Of a stretch of 64,000 nucleotides of DNA, positions 1 to 8,714 are shown in pieces (the stretch's first letter is position 1; each line of letters opens with the position of its first letter). The stretch covers positions 293,006 through 357,005 of the forward strand of contig NZ_SSYB01000004.1 in NCBI RefSeq assembly GCF_004917075.1, given 5' to 3'. The notes under the pieces were generated by a model. The model had not been told where the DNA came from. It ran no database searches and saw only the letters and a list, made by a program, of their open reading frames with translations. Made by a program: the position numbers and the translations under genes. This DNA comes from Geomonas edaphica. GTDB lineage: Bacteria; Desulfobacterota; Desulfuromonadia; Geobacterales; Geobacteraceae.

Positions 1-459
1 CTCGGAGGCGGAGATGATCTCGACTTTCCAGCGGTTGGTTTCGGCGAAGCGGCTGTACATGCGGAAGAGGTCGCCGGCAAAGAGGGCGGACTCGTCACCG
101 CCGGTACCGGCACGGATCTCGAGAACGACACTCTTGTCGTCGTTGGGGTCTTTCGGAAGCAGCAGGACCTTGATCTCGCTTTCCAGTTGCTCGCGGCGCT
201 CTTCGAGGCTCTCCAGTTCGGCCTGAGCCATCTCGCGCATCTCCTGGTCCGGCTCCTTAAGGAGTTCCTTGTTCCCCTCGATGTCGGCAAGCACCTTCTT
301 GTACTCGCGGTAGGCGGTGATCAGCTCGGCGAGGCCGGAGTGCTCCTTGGAGAGCTTGCGGAACTCGGTCTGGTTCGCCAGCACCTCAGGGTCGGAAAGG
401 AGCGACTCGAGCTCCTCGAAACGGACTTCAAGATCTGCGATTTTGTCAAAGATGGACAT
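1..459 (-). CDS. prfA: Peptide chain release factor 1 (partial, N-terminal 153 residues)
   Basis: Class I release factor RF1, which reads UAA/UAG stop codons and triggers peptidyl-tRNA hydrolysis on the ribosome. The gene runs off the left edge of the window, so the catalytic GGQ loop and anticodon-like PxT motif are not visible. What is seen is the N-terminal helical region starting [19 protein letters not shown], followed by the PCRF-domain signature [18 protein letters not shown] near residue 135, which identifies the family. The start ATG is at 457-459. It is the last gene of a minus-strand run rpmE-thyX-DUF1385-prfA, and a 99-bp spacer with an inverted repeat separates it from the DUF1385 gene. 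RF1 rather than RF2 is chosen because no frameshift site is present near codon 25 and the opening residues resemble RF1. Confidence 0.9.
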   Translation of the reverse strand, partial: MSIFDKIADLEVRFEELESLLSDPEVLANQTEFRKLSKEHSGLAELITAYREYKKVLADIEGNKELLKEPDQEMREMAQAELESLEERREQLESEIKVLLLPKDPNDDKSVVLEIRAGTGGDESALFAGDLFRMYSRFAETNRWKVEIISASE

Positions 460-474
460 CTAAAACACCTCAAT

Positions 475-550
475 ACGTTCAACGTTCAACGTTCAACGTT
501 AAAAGCAAACAGGGCAGGCCCAAAGTCTCTTAACGCGGAACGTTGAACGT
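475..550. repeat. GTTCAACGTT tandem/inverted repeat in the DUF1385-prfA spacer
   Basis: The unit ACGTTCAACGTT is repeated head to tail at 475-500 (three overlapping copies), and its reverse complement recurs at 538-550, so RNA from either strand can fold into a long hairpin. Related copies occur at 8628-8659, 55066-55201 and 62730-62754. The function is unknown. It could be a transcript-processing or attenuation hairpin, or a small dispersed intergenic repeat family. Confidence 0.75.
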
Positions 551-558
551 GTTTTTAG

Positions 559-1464
559 TTACACCACCAGCCGGTCGTCCTTGTGGCCGCCGTTCAGCTC
601 GAGCGCCACCTGCATGGACTTGATGGCAACCTCGATCTGGCTGTCGTCCGGCTCGCGGGTGGTCAGGCGCTGCAGGGCAAGCCCCGGCGCGATGATCATC
701 TTCACCAGCGGGTGGTTATCGTGCTTCGCGGTCCACCTGAGGACCTCGTAGGAAAGCCCGGCGATCATCGGCAGCAGGACGATCCTCGAACCGGCCTTGA
801 AATAAAACGGCCAGAGCTTCGGGATCAGGGAGAACACTACGATGCTGACCAGCATGACGATGAGAAGAAAACTCGTGCCGCAACGCGGGTGGAGGCAGCT
901 GTACTTGCGCACGTTCTCGACGATGAGTTCCTCGCCCGCCTCGAAGGTGAAGATCGATTTGTGCTCGGCGCCGTGGTACTGGAACACCCGCTGGATGTCC
1001 TTCATCCTCGAGATACCGACGATGTAGATGAGGAACACAGCAACGCGGATCACGCCGTCAACCAGGTTGAAGACGATGTTCGAGTCGCCGATGACCGGAA
1101 CGAGCAGCTTGGTGAGGTAGAGCGGGAGGATGAAGAAAAGCAGGATGCCGAAGCCGAAGGCCGCACCCATGGTGCCGGCGATGGCCCAGTTGTTGATCTC
1201 TTCCTTCTCCTCGCCCTCGGCAAGCGCCTCGTTCGCAGAGAAGTTGAGCGCCTTGATACCGGTAGCCAGCGACGAGAAGAGCGCCACCGCGCCGCGCACG
1301 ATGGGGAGCTTGGTGATGGGGTACCGCTCGGAGAGCGGGATCACCGTTTCGCTCTTAACGGATATGTCGCCGTCGGGGCGCCGTACCGCAATGGCCAGCG
1401 AGCGCGGAGCCCGCATCATGACACCTTCCAAAACCGCCTGACCGCCAATGTTGATCTTTGACAC
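559..1464 (-). CDS. DUF1385 family membrane protein (YqhQ-like)
   Basis: A 301-residue protein of the DUF1385 family; its biochemical role is not established. It opens with the family signature MSKINIGGQAVLEGVMMRAP, then has hydrophobic stretches around residues 98-120 (FGFGILLFFILPLYLTKLLV) and 135-150, and two more near residues 198-215 and 228-240, consistent with a polytopic inner-membrane protein. A conserved QYHGAEHKSIFTFEAGE segment sits near residue 162-178, followed by a CLHPRCGTSFL motif. It lies 31 bp downstream of thyX and upstream of prfA, an order often found in delta-proteobacteria, which suggests cotranscription but not a function. Confidence 0.88.
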   Translation of the reverse strand: MSKINIGGQAVLEGVMMRAPRSLAIAVRRPDGDISVKSETVIPLSERYPITKLPIVRGAVALFSSLATGIKALNFSANEALAEGEEKEEINNWAIAGTMGAAFGFGILLFFILPLYLTKLLVPVIGDSNIVFNLVDGVIRVAVFLIYIVGISRMKDIQRVFQYHGAEHKSIFTFEAGEELIVENVRKYSCLHPRCGTSFLLIVMLVSIVVFSLIPKLWPFYFKAGSRIVLLPMIAGLSYEVLRWTAKHDNHPLVKMIIAPGLALQRLTTREPDDSQIEVAIKSMQVALELNGGHKDDRLVV

Positions 1465-1495
1465 GTGTTACCTCGTGTGTTGAAACGAAGGGAAA

Positions 1496-2185
1496 CTACA
1501 TTTCGCGGAAAAAATCTCTGACTTGCACCATCTTCCCACAGCACATGGCGCCTTCGGGGCAGGGGCCACCAAGGCAGCCGGGACCGGCCTTCTCGAAGAC
1601 GGTAGGCGCCACCGACTTCACCAGCCGGAGCATCTCGATCGCCATGGCGCGGATCTCCCACTGCGCCCTTTCGCAGCAGCGCACCGCGAAGAAGTGCAGA
1701 AGCTCCCTTGCGTTCATGGTGATGATGATCTTGGTCTCGGTCGCGTTCGGGAGCAGGTAACGCGCATCCTCAGCCGGGACACCCGCCTCTACCAGCGCGG
1801 CATAGGCAGCATGCACAGCCGCCACCTGCGCTTCGAAAAGCCTCAGGTGCTCGGGGTTGCCGGCGATGGAATCGGGGGTCACGACCGCGAAACGCTCCTT
1901 GTGGGAGACGTAGCGCTGGGACTGCTGGGAAAAGGAGGCTACCCGGTGCCGCACCAGCTGATGGCTGGTGACGCGCGAGATCCCGTCCACGCCGAAGGTG
2001 AACGAGGCGTGCTCAAGCACCGACTGGTGCCCAAGCGACATGATCTTGTCCAGGAATTTTTTAACGTCGGCGCCGGAAAGCTTCTCCTTGAGCGCCTCGA
2101 TATCTGCCGACGAATAGCAGAGTCGGGCCGCCAAGGCGATGGTCAACTCGGGCTCGGGGGTGTGTTGCAGAAGGGCAACCTTCAT
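1496..2185 (-). CDS. thyX: Flavin-dependent thymidylate synthase ThyX
   Basis: FAD-dependent methylation of dUMP to dTMP using methylene-tetrahydrofolate as carbon donor and NAD(P)H as reductant. At 229 residues it is a normal length for ThyX. The ThyX signature is seen as RHRVASFSQQSQRY near residues 79-92, corresponding to RHRxxSxNxxSxR. Further family traits are the LGHQSVLEHASFTF segment and the C-terminal LLPNATETKI and ARELLHFFAVRCC segments. The start ATG at 2183-2185 has AAGGA about 7 nt upstream. It is the likely route to dTMP; no thyA is in the window. It follows rpmE after a terminator, so it may have its own promoter. Confidence 0.95.
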   Translation of the reverse strand: MKVALLQHTPEPELTIALAARLCYSSADIEALKEKLSGADVKKFLDKIMSLGHQSVLEHASFTFGVDGISRVTSHQLVRHRVASFSQQSQRYVSHKERFAVVTPDSIAGNPEHLRLFEAQVAAVHAAYAALVEAGVPAEDARYLLPNATETKIIITMNARELLHFFAVRCCERAQWEIRAMAIEMLRLVKSVAPTVFEKAGPGCLGGPCPEGAMCCGKMVQVRDFFREM

Positions 2186-2225
2186 GAAGATCCTTCAAAA
2201 GACAACATGTTGTGCGATCGTGTCA

Positions 2226-2269
2226 TAGAAAACGAAACAAGGGGATTTCGCCATGTGACAAAATCCCCT
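2226..2269 (-). terminator. Rho-independent terminator downstream of rpmE
   Basis: On the minus strand a perfect 9-bp stem (arms 2240-2248 and 2261-2269, AGGGGATTT / AAATCCCCT, 12-nt loop) is followed by the T-rich run TTGTTTCGTTTTC. It would end the rho-rpmE transcript 29 bp past the rpmE stop and before thyX. Confidence 0.75.
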
Positions 2270-2297
2270 CCGAACGGATTCGCAAACGCGAAAGCAG

Positions 2298-2501
2298 CTA
2301 CTTCTCCAGGTTGTATCTCCTGCGGAAGCGCTCGACGCGGCCGGCGGTGTCGATCAGCTTCTGCTTGCCGGTGTAGAACGGATGGCACTGCGAGCAAATC
2401 TCGGTGCTGATCTCCGCCTTGGTGGAACGGGTCTGGAACTCGTTACCGCACAGGCACTTCACGGTAATTTCTTCGTACTTGGGGTGGATCCCTTCTTTCA
2501 T
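2298..2501 (-). CDS. rpmE: 50S ribosomal protein L31
   Basis: A 67-residue large-subunit ribosomal protein bL31. It has the Cys pairs of the zinc-binding (C+) form: CLCG at residues 16-19 and CSQC at 36-39, followed by [20 protein letters not shown], the most conserved part of L31. It lies 101 bp downstream of rho. Just upstream of the start is a strong GGAGG ribosome-binding site preceded by a small hairpin (CGGGG/CCCCG, about 2516-2530), which could modulate translation; this is only an inference. No zinc-independent paralogue is in the window. Confidence 0.96.
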   Translation of the reverse strand: MKEGIHPKYEEITVKCLCGNEFQTRSTKAEISTEICSQCHPFYTGKQKLIDTAGRVERFRRRYNLEK

Positions 2502-2602
2502 TATCTTCCTCCTCGCGGGGACGCACCCCGTTATCTAACTTGATAGGTATTGCCGGAAAGTAGCCATAAATAGCACCTCCCCCGCAAAATTTCAACAGTT
2601 TT

Positions 2603-3850
2603 TTACTTGCTCATGGAATCGAGGAAGGCCTGGTTCGTCTTGGTCCCCTGCAGCTTCGAGATCAGGAACTCCATGGAGTCGACCACGTTCATCGGGTGGA
2701 GCACCTTCCTGAGGATCCAGATCCGGTTCAGGGATGCCTGCGGGATGAGGAGTTCTTCCTTCCTGGTCCCCGATTTGTTGATATCGATGGCGGGGAAGGT
2801 CCTCTTCTCGACGAGCTTTCTGTCCAGGTGGAGTTCCATGTTGCCGGTGCCCTTGAACTCCTCGAAAATGACCTCGTCCATCTTGGAGCCGGTATCGACC
2901 AGGGCCGTCGCGATGATGGTGAGCGAGCCACCTTCCTCGATGTTGCGGGCGGCGCCGAAGAAGCGCTTCGGCTTATGCAGTGCGTTCGAGTCGACACCAC
3001 CGGAGAGGATCTTGCCGGACGGCGGGATCACGGTGTTGTAGGCGCGTGCCAGACGGGTGATCGAGTCGAGCAGGATGACGACGTCGCGCTTGTGCTCGAC
3101 GAGACGCTTCGCCTTCTCGATGACCATCTCGGCAACCTGGATGTGACGGGAGGCCGGCTCGTCGAAGGTGGAGGAGATGACCTCGCCCTTAACGGAGCGC
3201 TGCATGTCGGTGACCTCTTCCGGGCGCTCGTCGATCAAGAGGACGATCAGGAACACCTCGGGGTGGTTCAGCGCGATGGAGTTTGCGATGTTCTGGATGA
3301 GCATCGTCTTGCCGGTGCGCGGCGGAGCGACGATGAGGCCCCTCTGCCCCTTGCCGATCGGCGCGACCAGTTCCATGACGCGGCTCGACATGTTGTCCGG
3401 GGTGGTCTCGAGGATGAGCTTCTCTTCCGGGTAGAGCGGGGTCAGGTTGTCGAAGAGGATCTTGTCGCGGGCGACCTCGGGAGACTCGTGGTTGACGGTC
3501 TCGACCTTGAGGAGCGCGAAGTAGCGCTCGCCTTCTTTCGGCGGCCTGATCTGGCCGGCAACGGTGTCGCCGGTGTGCAGGTTGAAACGACGGATCTGGG
3601 ACGGCGAAACGTAGATGTCGTCCGGCCCCGGCAGGTAGTTGTAATCCGGCGCCCTCAGGAAACCGAACCCGTCAGGCAGGGTCTCGAGGACCCCCTCGCC
3701 GAAGATCATGCCGTTCTTCTCGGTCTGGGCGTTGAGGATGGCGAAGATCAGGTCCTGCTTCCTGAGACTCGAAGCCCCCTCGATGTTCAACGCCTTGGCA
3801 ATGGCCGTGAGATCGTTGATTTTCTTTTCTTTAAGTTCCTGTAGGTTCAT
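2603..3850 (-). CDS. rho: Transcription termination factor Rho
   Basis: Hexameric RNA-dependent ATPase/translocase that terminates transcription. At 415 residues it is the usual length. It has an N-terminal Rho helical domain ([21 protein letters not shown]), then the RNA-binding cold-shock-like domain with [22 protein letters not shown], then the RecA-type ATPase with Walker [17 protein letters not shown] near residues 172-187 and Walker [17 protein letters not shown]. The Q-loop region is [20 protein letters not shown]. The start ATG has GGAGA 6 nt upstream. A long leader of about 230 nt from the promoter at 4089-4118 fits the Rho autoregulation known in other bacteria, though nothing here proves it. 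Confidence 0.98.
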   Translation of the reverse strand: MNLQELKEKKINDLTAIAKALNIEGASSLRKQDLIFAILNAQTEKNGMIFGEGVLETLPDGFGFLRAPDYNYLPGPDDIYVSPSQIRRFNLHTGDTVAGQIRPPKEGERYFALLKVETVNHESPEVARDKILFDNLTPLYPEEKLILETTPDNMSSRVMELVAPIGKGQRGLIVAPPRTGKTMLIQNIANSIALNHPEVFLIVLLIDERPEEVTDMQRSVKGEVISSTFDEPASRHIQVAEMVIEKAKRLVEHKRDVVILLDSITRLARAYNTVIPPSGKILSGGVDSNALHKPKRFFGAARNIEEGGSLTIIATALVDTGSKMDEVIFEEFKGTGNMELHLDRKLVEKRTFPAIDINKSGTRKEELLIPQASLNRIWILRKVLHPMNVVDSMEFLISKLQGTKTNQAFLDSMSK

Positions 3851-4088
3851 CTGTTCTCCTGATATGACGCAAATGTAGAGCTAACGGCGTTCGCCTGAAT
3901 GGAAAGCACGGGGATGTCGCACCGAACGGCATGGATGTACATGCGAGGTGTGCCTGATGAGCGCTAACGTGTAAAGGATCTGTGAATTATTAACCCTGGT
4001 TTACTCTAGAGGTGTCGAGCCGGTTCGGTATGAGAAAGTTTGGGGTATTTAAGGTGTCTGCTAAAGGTCTTATTGAGGATAATGGAAA

Positions 4089-4118
4089 TTTATACCCTTG
4101 TCCTCATAACCTTGTCAA
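4089..4118 (-). promoter_or_regulatory. Sigma-70-type promoter for rho
   Basis: On the minus strand TTGACA (4113-4118) and TATAAA (4089-4094) are separated by 18 bp, a near-consensus housekeeping promoter. The predicted start is near 4082, giving a rho leader of about 230 nt. The rest of the 357-bp gap 3851-4207 shows AT-rich sequence but no further gene. Confidence 0.7.
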
Positions 4119-4207
4119 CTTTATTTTTAGAAGCTTTACGGAGTAAATCAGACGCACGTGGCAAGAAACAACAGCGTGTTCTGTCACCTTAAGCGGTCAA
4201 TATATTG

Positions 4208-4630
4208 TCACAGATCCTGACCGGTTGCCGCATCTTCCCCGCTTTCCGGCTCCATCTCCTCCCCATCTGCAGCAACGGTGCCATATTTTACGGTGCCTCG
4301 ACGTTTTCTGCGCGACTTCTGCCGTTTCAGCTTTTCCGCCGCCATCTCCTTCCTAGTCTTGCCGCCACCGGCCCCTTCCAGCTTCTCCAAAAGCAGACGC
4401 CGGGCCAGGAAGCGGTTCAGCGACTGGCTGCGCGACTCCATGCATTTGACCTCGATCCCGGTGGGGAGATGCTTTATATACACGCACGAGGAGCTCTTGT
4501 TCACGTGCTGCCCGCCACGCCCGGAAGCGTGCACGAAGCGCTCTTCCAGATCCTTCTCGGCGACCCCGAACTGCTCCATCTTTTCCTTGAGCCAGCGGTT
4601 TTTCTCCTCGCTCACCGCAAAATCGGCCAT
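4208..4630 (-). CDS. Stand-alone GGQ-domain release-factor-like protein
   Basis: A 140-residue protein with only the catalytic domain of class I release factors. It has FVHASGRGGQHVNKSSSCVY (GGQ near residue 37), then IKHLPTGIEVKCMESRSQSLNR, and a strongly basic tail (KTRKEMAAEKLKRQKSRRKRRG). It lacks the stop-codon-reading domain, so a role in hydrolysing peptidyl-tRNA on stalled ribosomes, like ArfB or mitochondrial C12orf65/mtRF-R, is likely. The arrangement of motifs is closer to the C12orf65 type than to ArfB. The ATG at 4628-4630 was chosen because AAAGGGGGG lies 4-5 nt upstream; a longer reading to 4774 would add 48 residues of low-complexity sequence read through an inverted repeat. 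Confidence 0.82.
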   Translation of the reverse strand: MADFAVSEEKNRWLKEKMEQFGVAEKDLEERFVHASGRGGQHVNKSSSCVYIKHLPTGIEVKCMESRSQSLNRFLARRLLLEKLEGAGGGKTRKEMAAEKLKRQKSRRKRRGTVKYGTVAADGEEMEPESGEDAATGQDL

Positions 4631-4734
4631 ATTGCCCCCCTTTGAGTCGCCGGCCATGATAGCGTCCGACAATGGGGAAGTCAAAGATGACTTATGGTGT
4701 CTTATGGGAAGGATGCGCAGGTCGCGACGCCTAT

Positions 4735-4757
4735 CCCCTCTCCTTCCAGGAGAGGGG
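4735..4757. repeat. Perfect 10-bp inverted repeat between the kinase-like and RF-like genes
   Basis: CCCCTCTCCT (4735-4744) pairs with AGGAGAGGGG (4748-4757) around a 3-nt loop. There is no T-run on either side, so it is not a standard terminator. It may be a dispersed intergenic hairpin or an mRNA-stabilising element downstream of the minus-strand kinase-like gene. Confidence 0.6.
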
Positions 4758-4795
4758 GATGGACACAGGGTCACGTTGTAGGGGGTGGGCGAACT

Positions 4796-5506
4796 TTAGC
4801 GGCCGGATGACGGCAGCACCACGTCGGCCATCAGGGTGGCGATCTGCGTCGCCGTGAACCGGTTGTTGTTGAAGATAAGGTGATAGAGGGTCGGATCGGT
4901 AATGTCCCGCCCGAGGAAATCCTTTAGGAAGGCATCGCGCTGGCGCTGTTTATCCCGGACCTTGTCCTGGGCCTCGTCCGCGGAAATGCCGCAGCGGGCG
5001 GCGACCGATTTCACCTTGTAGCTCATCGGCGCGACGATCCGGAAGTGGTAACAGTTGCCGGTGTTCTGGGTGAGGATCGAGGCACCCCGCCCCACCAGGA
5101 TCACGTTTCCTTCGGTGGCAAGCGCCAAGATCTGGCGGCAGAGCAGGCGGTAATAGTCCTTGTCGCTCTTCCAGCGCGGCGAGAAGGTCGAGAGCATGTC
5201 GTCGAGGAAGCGGTTCTTCATCCCCAGGTTCTCCAGGATCTCCTGGTTGAGGTTATGGTCCTTCGCTACCGCATCGAGCAGGGCGCGGTCCATCACCAGC
5301 CAGGGCTTGCCGCTGCGGCTCTCCAAAAGCGCTTGCAGCCTTTCCGCCACCGGATACCCCTCGCAGCCGAACTCGCGGGTGATGGTGACCGTCGGGTTGC
5401 CCCGCTCCACGTTCACGAAGCCGTGCTCATGCAGGTTCCTCCGGCCCACCTCCATCAGCCCGCGCAGCCTCTGCTCGATGGAAGGGATCAAAATGCTCTT
5501 GGACAT
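4796..5506 (-). CDS. Cytidylate-kinase-like family protein
   Basis: A 236-residue P-loop NTPase-fold protein related to cytidylate kinase (AAK-like family). The start of the kinase fold is TVTITREFGCEGYPVAERLQ around residues 39-58, with the glycine-rich loop altered from the GxxGxGKS form, so classical CMP kinase activity is uncertain. Other conserved parts are LVMDRALLDAVA, VILVGRGASILTQ and the Arg-rich RDKQRQRDAFLKDFLGRDITDP region near the C-terminus, which resembles the lid of nucleotide kinases. The start ATG has AGGAGGG 5 nt upstream. The substrate is unknown. It is divergent from the EamA transporter gene and has its own promoter. Confidence 0.75.
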   Translation of the reverse strand: MSKSILIPSIEQRLRGLMEVGRRNLHEHGFVNVERGNPTVTITREFGCEGYPVAERLQALLESRSGKPWLVMDRALLDAVAKDHNLNQEILENLGMKNRFLDDMLSTFSPRWKSDKDYYRLLCRQILALATEGNVILVGRGASILTQNTGNCYHFRIVAPMSYKVKSVAARCGISADEAQDKVRDKQRQRDAFLKDFLGRDITDPTLYHLIFNNNRFTATQIATLMADVVLPSSGR

Positions 5507-5547
5507 GGCACCCTCCTGTACAGGTTAATTCCCTGGCCCCACACGTC

Positions 5548-5577
5548 TAATTAGGCCCCTTTTTGCGCGACAGTCAA
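5548..5577 (-). promoter_or_regulatory. Possible sigma-70 promoter for the cytidylate-kinase-like gene
   Basis: On the minus strand TTGACT (5572-5577) and TAATTA (5548-5553) are 18 bp apart; the predicted start near 5541 gives a leader of about 35 nt. Confidence 0.5.
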
Positions 5578-5654
5578 CCGCCCGGCGCCATTCTTTCAAG
5601 CGCATACGCGAGGTTACTGCTGCGGCGCCGCTTTTTTCCGTTATCATTTCCGAC

Positions 5655-6524
5655 ATGATGCCCCTATGGTTTCCTCTCACCGTGATCTCCGCTTTCTTCC
5701 TCGCCACCAGCGACGCGACGACGAAGCGCGCCCTCGAGGGGCGCAACGAATACCTCGTTACCTGGCTGCGCATCGTCCCCACCTTGCCGCTCTTTCTGAT
5801 TCCGCTCCCCTTCATCCCGGTGCCGGAAATCGGTGACGACTTCTATTTTTGCGTCTTCACCGCGCTGCCCTTGGAAACCATCGCCATCATCCTCTACACA
5901 AAGGCGCTCAAGCTCTCGCCACTGTCGCTCACCCTGCCGCTTCTGTCGCTTACACCGCTACTCCTTTTGGTGGTGCCGTTTCTGCTCTTGGGCGAACGGA
6001 TCTCCCCCATGGGGGGGGCCGGGATCCTCCTCATCGCGCTTGGTGGCTACCAGCTGAAATCGGGCCAGGGGGAGAGCGGGTTCCTCGCCCCTCTGAAAGC
6101 GATCGTGCGGGAAAAGGGCGCCCTCTGCATGCTCGGCGTCGCGGCGATCTACAGCGTCACCTCGACGCTCGGCAAGCGCGCCATCGCCGCCTCCTCTCCC
6201 CTTTTCTTCGCCGCGGTCTACCTGCCGCTCCTGGTTCTCGCCGTCACCCCGATCACCCTCTACAAGGGGCGCGGCGAACTGGGACATGCCGCGCGCAACG
6301 GCACGGTGAAGTCAGCCCTGCTCCCCGGCGTCTGCTACGCGCTGCAGGCGCTCACCCACGTCTACGCGGTCAACCTGACCAACGTGGCCTACATGATCGC
6401 GGTGAAACGCCTGAGCCTTCTCTTCGGCGTCCTGTACGGCCATTACCTTTTCAAGGAACGCGGCGGCATCGTCCCCACCCTCATCATGCTGGCGGGCGTC
6501 TTCCTCATCGTGCTCGGCGGATGA
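5655..6524 (+). CDS. EamA/DMT-family transporter
   Basis: A 289-residue inner-membrane protein with about ten hydrophobic segments and the two-fold EamA repeat. The first half has WFPLTVISAFFLATSDATTK at the N-terminus and ends with LLLGERISPMGGAGILLIALGGY; the second half repeats the pattern and ends LYGHYLFKERGGIVPTLIML. This internal repeat is typical of drug/metabolite exporters. The substrate cannot be told. The upstream Shine-Dalgarno is weak. Transport of sugar or lipid precursors for the neighbouring glycan island is possible but there is no direct evidence, and a promoter for the next gene separates them. Confidence 0.85.
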   Translation: MMPLWFPLTVISAFFLATSDATTKRALEGRNEYLVTWLRIVPTLPLFLIPLPFIPVPEIGDDFYFCVFTALPLETIAIILYTKALKLSPLSLTLPLLSLTPLLLLVVPFLLLGERISPMGGAGILLIALGGYQLKSGQGESGFLAPLKAIVREKGALCMLGVAAIYSVTSTLGKRAIAASSPLFFAAVYLPLLVLAVTPITLYKGRGELGHAARNGTVKSALLPGVCYALQALTHVYAVNLTNVAYMIAVKRLSLLFGVLYGHYLFKERGGIVPTLIMLAGVFLIVLGG

Positions 6525-6722
6525 TCGGTCGCCCGCAACGGCACGCCGCGAGCCGTCGGGAAATTGACAAAACCGCAGCATATGATCTTTTCAAAATGTT
6601 GACGGGGATGTCACCGGGACCCACCGCTCTTACACACCTTACTTCTGTCGGGCGCGTGAAGCCGCGCTCCGCCTTTCCCACCCCGAAGGATTATCAGCCC
6701 GACCGCCGAGCGCTCCGGCCTC

Positions 6723-6738
6723 TGGCATGGCAGTTGCT
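6723..6738 (+). promoter_or_regulatory. Sigma-54 promoter upstream of the GT2-TPR gene
   Basis: TGGCATGGCAGTTGCT matches the sigma-54 consensus TGGCACG-N4-TTGCW at all positions except C to T at position 6, with the essential GG and GC 10 bp apart. The predicted start is near 6749, 75 nt before the ATG at 6824. The rest of the 299-bp gap 6525-6823 has no gene; a TTGACA at 6564 has no matching -10. Confidence 0.75.
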
Positions 6739-6823
6739 TTCGATCAACCTGATCAGCATCGCCCGCACCCTGGCGGAGACCCGAAGCGGGCACGCTTTCG
6801 ACCAAATCGTAATGGAGATACTC

Positions 6824-8617
6824 ATGAGCCAGCTAGTTACCCGCCCGAACGGCGGCCCGGTCGCCGTGGTTGAGAACGGCACGCTCGTTTCAGCCATCGT
6901 CGTCACCCGCAACCGCGAATCCCACCTCAGGGAGTGCCTTAGCGGACTTATGGAGCAGAGCATCGCCGACAGGATGGAGGTCATCCTGGTGGACCAGGGC
7001 TCCGACGAATGCGAATGGGCCGTGGCGGCTGACCTGCAAAGGCGGTACGGAAACCTCATCACGCTTAAGGTCCCCGCCGCATCCGCGGTTAAAGCGGTGA
7101 ACATGGCGCTCAAGATGGCGTCGGGCAGGTACCTCACCATACTCGACGCCACCGACCGCATGAGGCGCGACGCCTACGAGCAGTTGGCCGCGGCGCTGGA
7201 AACCAACCCGACCGCGATGCTCGCCTACGGCGACACCTGCTTTACCGCCATCCCCCACGAAAACTTCGCAAACCATACCAGCTACGGCAAGGTGATCTGG
7301 CCCGACTACACGGTACAGCAGCTCTCCCAGCTCTCCGAGGTGGCACCGCACCCGCTCTGGCGCAGGGAGCTGCATGACAGCATCGGTTTCATCCCGGAGG
7401 GGTACCCGAACCACGGCATGCGCGAGTTCCTGCTGAAGACGGTGGAGCGCTTCCGTATCCAGCACATCGAAGAGTTCACCGGGCTCAAGCTGATCGCCGC
7501 GAGCAGCCAGACTGTCAGGTCCGAGCCCCACGCGGCGGCACCGGTACAGGAACAGTTTTCTTCGCAGCCGCTGCAGAGCTTCGAGCAAGCCGCCCCGGCG
7601 CAGACAGCACGACCTGCCCCCGCCACGCTCGGCCCGGACGAGGCCTACACGGACCTCAAACCGATCCTTTCCGGGGGCGACATGGACAAGGTGGAAAGGG
7701 CGCTCAAGGAGCATCTGCTGCGCTACCCGAACCACGCCGTGGCGCACAACGATCTGGCCGCGGTGAGCTACCAGCTCGGCAATTGCGAGCAGGCTCTGAA
7801 GCACTACCGCGAGGCGGTCCGCCTGCAGCCGGACGAGGATGTCTACCTGAAGAATCTGGCCGACCTCCTCTACGTCGAGACGGACGGGACCGAAGAAGCG
7901 ATCTCCATCTACCTGAAGCTCCACGAGAAGTCCCCGCGCGACGTGGAGACCCTGCTGAACCTGGGCATCATCTGCGAGGGGGTTGGGCAGCCGGCCGAGG
8001 CGGAATCGTTCCTCCAGAGGGTGCTCGAGATCGAGCCTTGGAACCAGGCGGCGCGCGAGCGCCTGAAAGCACTTAGAGAGGCAGCGGCCACCCCGGCACA
8101 AGCAAGCATCACGTCAGCGGCACCCGTCCCGGCTTGCGAGGATGACGAACTGACCGCGGAGGAGCTCTACGAGGTCTCGCAGCAGATGGTGCAAAGCGGC
8201 GACCGCTCAGGCGCCGAGACCAAACTGCACAAACTTATCGAGATTTACCCCGACTTCGCCCCGGCACACAACGATCTGGCCGTACTCGCCTACGAGCACG
8301 GGGACACGGAGACCGCCCGCATCCACTACGAAAAAGCGGCGCAGTTGAGGCCGGGTAACGGCACCTTCAGGAAGAACCTCGCCGACTTCTACTTCGTGGA
8401 GGGGTACGACGTGGACGGTGCCATCAACATCTACCTGGAAGAGCTCGAAAAGGAACCGAAGAACATCGAGACGCTTATGGGTCTGGGTAAGATCTGCGCC
8501 CTTTTGGACCGCCCTGCGGAGGCGGAAAGCTTCTATGGCAAGGTGATCAACCTGGAGCCCTGGAACCGTGAAGCCCGCGAAAGCCTGAACTCGCTAAAGC
8601 AGGCGGTGAACGGGTAA
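6824..8617 (+). CDS. GT2 glycosyltransferase with C-terminal TPR repeats
   Basis: A 597-residue protein. The N-terminal part (about 1-230) is a family 2 GT-A fold: SAIVVTRNRESHLRECLSGL, EVILVDQGSDE, and a DATD motif in YLTILDATDRMRR where the metal-binding DxD is expected. The rest is two similar TPR blocks (about 275-425 and 440-597), each containing YP-x-A-AHNDLA, KNLAD-x-Y/F and EPWN-x-AR/EARE, pointing to an internal duplication. Likely role: a sugar transferase acting with a protein partner bound by the TPRs. The ATG at 6824 is used because GGAG lies 6 nt upstream; the reading frame is open much further upstream but that part is the shadow of the EamA gene. It sits behind a sigma-54 promoter. 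Confidence 0.82.
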   Translation: MSQLVTRPNGGPVAVVENGTLVSAIVVTRNRESHLRECLSGLMEQSIADRMEVILVDQGSDECEWAVAADLQRRYGNLITLKVPAASAVKAVNMALKMASGRYLTILDATDRMRRDAYEQLAAALETNPTAMLAYGDTCFTAIPHENFANHTSYGKVIWPDYTVQQLSQLSEVAPHPLWRRELHDSIGFIPEGYPNHGMREFLLKTVERFRIQHIEEFTGLKLIAASSQTVRSEPHAAAPVQEQFSSQPLQSFEQAAPAQTARPAPATLGPDEAYTDLKPILSGGDMDKVERALKEHLLRYPNHAVAHNDLAAVSYQLGNCEQALKHYREAVRLQPDEDVYLKNLADLLYVETDGTEEAISIYLKLHEKSPRDVETLLNLGIICEGVGQPAEAESFLQRVLEIEPWNQAARERLKALREAAATPAQASITSAAPVPACEDDELTAEELYEVSQQMVQSGDRSGAETKLHKLIEIYPDFAPAHNDLAVLAYEHGDTETARIHYEKAAQLRPGNGTFRKNLADFYFVEGYDVDGAINIYLEELEKEPKNIETLMGLGKICALLDRPAEAESFYGKVINLEPWNREARESLNSLKQAVNG

Positions 8618-8627
8618 CTGAAAAACG

Positions 8628-8659
8628 GGTTCTACGTTCTAGGTTCTAGGTTCTACGTT
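8628..8659. repeat. GGTTCTAGGTTCTACGTT direct repeats
   Basis: Four head-to-tail copies of a GGTTCTA/CGTTCTA unit immediately after the GT2-TPR stop codon. It resembles the GTTCAACGTT repeats elsewhere in the window with A-to-T changes. Confidence 0.6.
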
Positions 8660-8682
8660 AACAACCAACACCTACTGGTCGT

Positions 8683-8714
8683 GCCCCGTCTTACTGGGGA
8701 CGGGGCAACTTTTT
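8683..8714 (+). terminator. Rho-independent terminator after the GT2-TPR gene
   Basis: GCCCCGTC (8683-8690) pairs with GACGGGGC (8699-8706) around an 8-nt loop, followed by AACTTTTTATT. It would end the upstream transcript 65 bp after the stop codon. Confidence 0.6.

Noticed and set aside
6564-6569. TTGACA as a -35 box
   Set aside because: No acceptable -10 hexamer at 15-19 bp.
5849-6823. Upstream extension of the GT2-TPR reading frame
   Set aside because: The frame is open through the EamA gene but reads as low-complexity shadow; the ATG at 6824 has a good ribosome-binding site and the sigma-54 promoter lies between.
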